This document shows positions 61,717 to 64,000 of a DNA stretch of 64,000 bases, piece by piece; position 1 is the first letter of the stretch, and every line of letters starts with the position of its first letter. The notes below the pieces were generated by a model. The model was not told where the DNA came from. It ran no database searches and saw nothing but the letters and a program-made list of their open reading frames with translations. The stretch lies in contig JANQEN010000240.1 of assembly GCA_028278335.1 (NCBI GenBank), positions 23,621 to 87,620 of the forward strand. Direction: 5' to 3'. Made by a program: the position numbers and the translations under genes. The DNA is from Chitinivibrionales bacterium. GTDB taxonomy: Bacteria > Fibrobacterota > Chitinivibrionia > Chitinivibrionales > JANQEN01.

Positions 61717-61816
61717 GCGTTAGCCAGGTGGAAGGTGGCCGTAGGCCAGTCCGAACGAAGTGAGGACCGACCAGAGGTGAGCCTGGAACCACGGCGACCC
61801 CAAAGGGGGAACGCCC
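61717..61816. repeat. Structured repeat family C, copy 3
   Basis: 100 bases. Closing stem GCGTT/AACGC replaces GCGTGA/TCACGC of copy 1, so pairing is kept by a compensatory change. The block from AGCCAGGTGGAAGGTGGCC to GAGCCTGGA is nearly that of copy 1. The last hairpin is CCCC-AAA-GGGG. Entry block AATCTTTTAATCTTTT is like copy 2. Confidence 0.85.
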
Positions 61817-61839
61817 AAATCTTCTATCTCTTTAATTGC

Positions 61840-61913
61840 ACAAGCCGAGAAGGCGCCCAAAAATTTAAAAAAAGCAGCAATGAAAACTAATAAGGGGAAC
61901 GCCCAAATTATTT
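61840..61913. repeat. Two truncated 3' ends of repeat family C
   Basis: GGCGCCCAAAAATTT (61852-61866) and GGGGAACGCCCAAATTATTT (61894-61913) repeat only the exit block of family C. The second is nearly identical to the 61806-61820 exit of copy 3. They lie directly before the stop of the next gene (61921). Confidence 0.6.
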
Positions 61914-61920
61914 AAAAATA

Positions 61921-63756
61921 TTAATAAAGAACAATCTTCCTAAAAACCCTTTTCTGTCTGCCTGATAAAACAGAAAAATAGATACCTTGAGCGTGACCTG
62001 AATAATCCCATTGATACTGCCCTGTTCCTGCGGATTGATTTTTAAGAGACACTGCATTTATAAGACACCCTTTGCTATTATATATTTCCAAAGTTACCTT
62101 AGTTGCATTAGAGTGATTATAGAAGAAGGAAATAGAATTGGCGCTTTGGTTTACATTGTAGTAAAGCTGATCAGATTTTTGAGTGTACTGTTTGTCGTTT
62201 AGCACTCCCGATTGCCCCAATCTATCGTATATACCCATGACAAACTCCTCCGGGGTGACCACAACAACATTGTTATCCAGCAACGATGCACAGGTAATAA
62301 CATCGTCAACACTCATTGACCATGCATGGACCGGTATTAAGCTATAGCCATCAGCAGAATTGGCATTTTTTGGCAAAGCATTGAGCTTTCGCGCCAAGCT
62401 TTGAGGAGATTCAAAGCCATCCCACAGATTATACCGTCCACAAATGACCGGTTTATTTTCAATCCAAGAAATCTCACCACCTAACCCTGAATAGTTTGAA
62501 TAGTCATAATAAAAGAGGGCATCACAATGTTCTTGGGACAGATAGGGCTTTAAAAAGGTTTCATTTTTATTATTTCCTATGATATTGACAATATTTAAAT
62601 CTGCCTTTGCCATAAAACGGTTTAAAAGAGTTCCTGCTGAATCTCGAGCATCAAAGAGATCAGGAAAGATGTAGCCCAGTCCCGATGGACCGGCAACAAA
62701 AAAGTCCTTACCGGTTTGAGTGTTTGCAGCATGTGTGTACAAATATTTAAGTACGGTAGGAGCTAATTCACAAAGGGACGGGGATATGGTCCATCCAAGA
62801 TTAACTTTACCTCTATTGGGAGAACCGTACCATTTGGGTGAGGTGGCAAAATCCCCTAAGGCCCACTGAATATTATCACCATCGGTCATGACAAAGCAGA
62901 CTGTATGTTGATTGTCCTGAATATGTATCGAATCTATATGAGTGATCTGTTTACAGGCTGCATTAACGTTGGACATGGTCGATAGATTTACTGCCCAATC
63001 AGCGGGAAGTGTGTGAATTGAATGGGATGAGGCTTTTGACACTGTTTGATGCTCATCATCTCCCCACCCAAACAGTGCACTATTGTCGTTCATTCTCTCA
63101 AAGGCGGTGTTGGTGAATGAACTGGTTATATTATCGAAAAAATGAAATCCCTTGGAAAAAATAGCGTAATCACCTAAAAATGTGGTTTTCTCCTCTTTTT
63201 GATAGATTACAATATCTTTGGAGAGTAAGGAGTCATACTGGGTAAGCACCCACTGTTCATCCTTATTGCGCACATCACTGATTTGAGCTATTGAAAGGGT
63301 TGTCATTAAAGCACTATGCTCAGAGGTTATTGCTATTGCATTAAACAAACCACATAAAGAGATCGCAGCATTTCCGGAATTACTATTTACATTGCAGAGA
63401 ATATGCCCGGCAACTCTCTCTTTAAAATGCGTTACTAATCCAGTGAAATCACCTTTGTATACCTCATTAACAATTATGCCGTAGTTATTAATTAAATCAG
63501 TCAGCCAGAGCGAGTAGCCAACTCCCCTATCCCGGTAAATCATGGCCTTAGTCTTGGCCAAAACTCCTTGCAGAGTTTGAATGGTAAAAAGCTCTGCCTG
63601 AGAAAAGCTATTATCCTCAACGACAAAGAGGGTATCTGGAATTTGGGAGAAAGGATAGGGACTTCCTACAACACGGTCAGGGTACTGTTGTGCCAGTATG
63701 AGTGTTGCAGAGATGCAGAGTAATAGAGTCATTCTCTGAAATTTTGCTTTAATCAT
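61921..63756 (-). CDS. Secreted GxGYxYP-family protein (putative glycoside hydrolase) with C-terminal sorting domain
   Basis: 611 residues. Signal peptide (MTLLLCISATLILA, cleavage about 22). The main domain follows the GxGYxYP family pattern: VMTDGDNIQWALGDF, PKWYGSPNRGKVNLGWTISPSL, and GPSGLGYIFPD, where the motif is GLGYIFP in place of GxGYxYP. The last 80 residues (EIYNSKGCLINAVSLKN...GIYFSVLSGRQKRVFRKIVLY) resemble a Por/T9SS sorting domain. The GxGYxYP family is seen in polysaccharide-degradation loci. No partners adjacent. Confidence 0.85.
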   Translation of the reverse strand: MIKAKFQRMTLLLCISATLILAQQYPDRVVGSPYPFSQIPDTLFVVEDNSFSQAELFTIQTLQGVLAKTKAMIYRDRGVGYSLWLTDLINNYGIIVNEVYKGDFTGLVTHFKERVAGHILCNVNSNSGNAAISLCGLFNAIAITSEHSALMTTLSIAQISDVRNKDEQWVLTQYDSLLSKDIVIYQKEEKTTFLGDYAIFSKGFHFFDNITSSFTNTAFERMNDNSALFGWGDDEHQTVSKASSHSIHTLPADWAVNLSTMSNVNAACKQITHIDSIHIQDNQHTVCFVMTDGDNIQWALGDFATSPKWYGSPNRGKVNLGWTISPSLCELAPTVLKYLYTHAANTQTGKDFFVAGPSGLGYIFPDLFDARDSAGTLLNRFMAKADLNIVNIIGNNKNETFLKPYLSQEHCDALFYYDYSNYSGLGGEISWIENKPVICGRYNLWDGFESPQSLARKLNALPKNANSADGYSLIPVHAWSMSVDDVITCASLLDNNVVVVTPEEFVMGIYDRLGQSGVLNDKQYTQKSDQLYYNVNQSANSISFFYNHSNATKVTLEIYNSKGCLINAVSLKNQSAGTGQYQWDYSGHAQGIYFSVLSGRQKRVFRKIVLY

Positions 63757-63877
63757 GAGTTCTGCTTTCTATGGTTGTTATTATTAATTAATATATATAA
63801 AAAGAATTGATATTTAGGTGGGGAAGAATCCCCTCGCTGCAAAGAAATACCTCCCTACTCGCAAAGCTGTAACGTGA

Positions 63878-63910
63878 AAAAGAGTATCCGCTAGCCGCGG
63901 ATCCTCTTTT
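63878..63910. terminator. Bidirectional-type terminator hairpin
   Basis: Arms AAAAGAG-T-ATCCGC (63878-63891) and GCGGAT-C-CTCTTTT (63897-63910), loop TAGCC. T-rich on both strands. It lies 121 bases upstream of the GxGYxYP gene and probably ends a gene entering from beyond the window. The rest of 63757-64000 contains only repeat A3. Confidence 0.7.
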
Positions 63911-63913
63911 CAT

Positions 63914-63976
63914 TAACCCAGACTATGCAATAGGAAGTAGCGCAGAAGCACAATCCTATGCCCATTAAGACTTTCA
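63914..63976 (+). repeat. Repeat family A, copy 3 (internal deletion)
   Basis: 63 bases, AACCCAGACTATGCAATAGG through AGAAGCACA, then directly CCTATGCCCATTAAGACTTTCA. The central 40 bases of copies 1 and 2 are missing. Confidence 0.8.
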
Positions 63977-64000
63977 GGCTTTTTGGCCATATCACCTTGT

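Noticed and set aside
50130..64000. Genomic island or prophage spanning the repeat-rich right end
   Set aside because: No integrase, transposase, phage genes or flanking direct repeats with a tRNA are visible; only dispersed repeats.

Overview
The window is a gene-dense, moderately AT-rich bacterial chromosome segment of 64 kb with two tRNA genes. No rRNA genes, prophage, CRISPR array or intact transposase is visible. Several traits suggest the Fibrobacterota / Chitinivibrionia side of the FCB superphylum. These are a TIGR02147/DUF4423-type regulator overlapping a lipoprotein gene, von Willebrand A (VWA) surface proteins and a GxGYxYP protein, two of which end in Por/T9SS-like sorting domains, PKD-repeat plus FGE-fold lipoproteins, PEGA proteins, and separate GlnRS and GluRS genes. 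This placement is inference; no rRNA is present to settle it.

Layout. 1-12.9 kb: partial metallo-beta-lactamase-fold protein, purine permease, hybrid histidine kinase with a convergent response regulator, serA, DUF2225 protein, a MoxR-like ATPase overlapping a 607-residue protein of unknown function, a secreted unknown and an ABC exporter. 13-27 kb: cell-surface block with two VWA paralogues, a PKD/FGE lipoprotein, an IspH-UbiA fusion, a repeat-rich intergenic region, and a propeller lipoprotein with its TIGR02147 partner. 27-34 kb: tRNA-Ala, glnS, gltX, an RluA-type pseudouridine synthase, an HD-GYP protein behind a structured leader, tRNA-Leu and a candidate small RNA. 34-42 kb: UDP-glucose dehydrogenase, then a selenium operon (DUF2914 membrane protein, cysteine-desulfurase homologue, DUF3343 and SelD). 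SelD reads through an in-frame TGA as selenocysteine. TPR, HDOD and M23 genes follow.

42-64 kb: the pbpC / alpha-2-macroglobulin pair, a two-gene membrane TPR operon, a GFA enzyme, a serine-type sulfatase, type VI secretion genes tssK-tssL, and a divergent operon of PEGA protein, Ser/Thr kinase, GH84 glycosidase and SprT-like metalloprotein. A secreted GxGYxYP protein closes the window.

The intergenic DNA is unusually informative. I see four families of dispersed structured repeats: A (36.8, 50.2, 63.9 kb), B (51.6, 61.4 kb, with compensatory stem changes), C (52.5, 54.2, 61.7 kb) and D (61.6 kb). There is also a 7 x 23-nt tandem array beside a perfect 22-bp inverted repeat near 24 kb. The best candidates for something little described are the MoxR/607-residue pair, repeat families B and C, the HD-GYP leader, and the cytoplasmic GH84 / kinase operon. 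All coordinates and motifs were read by eye, and family names come from recognition without database searches.
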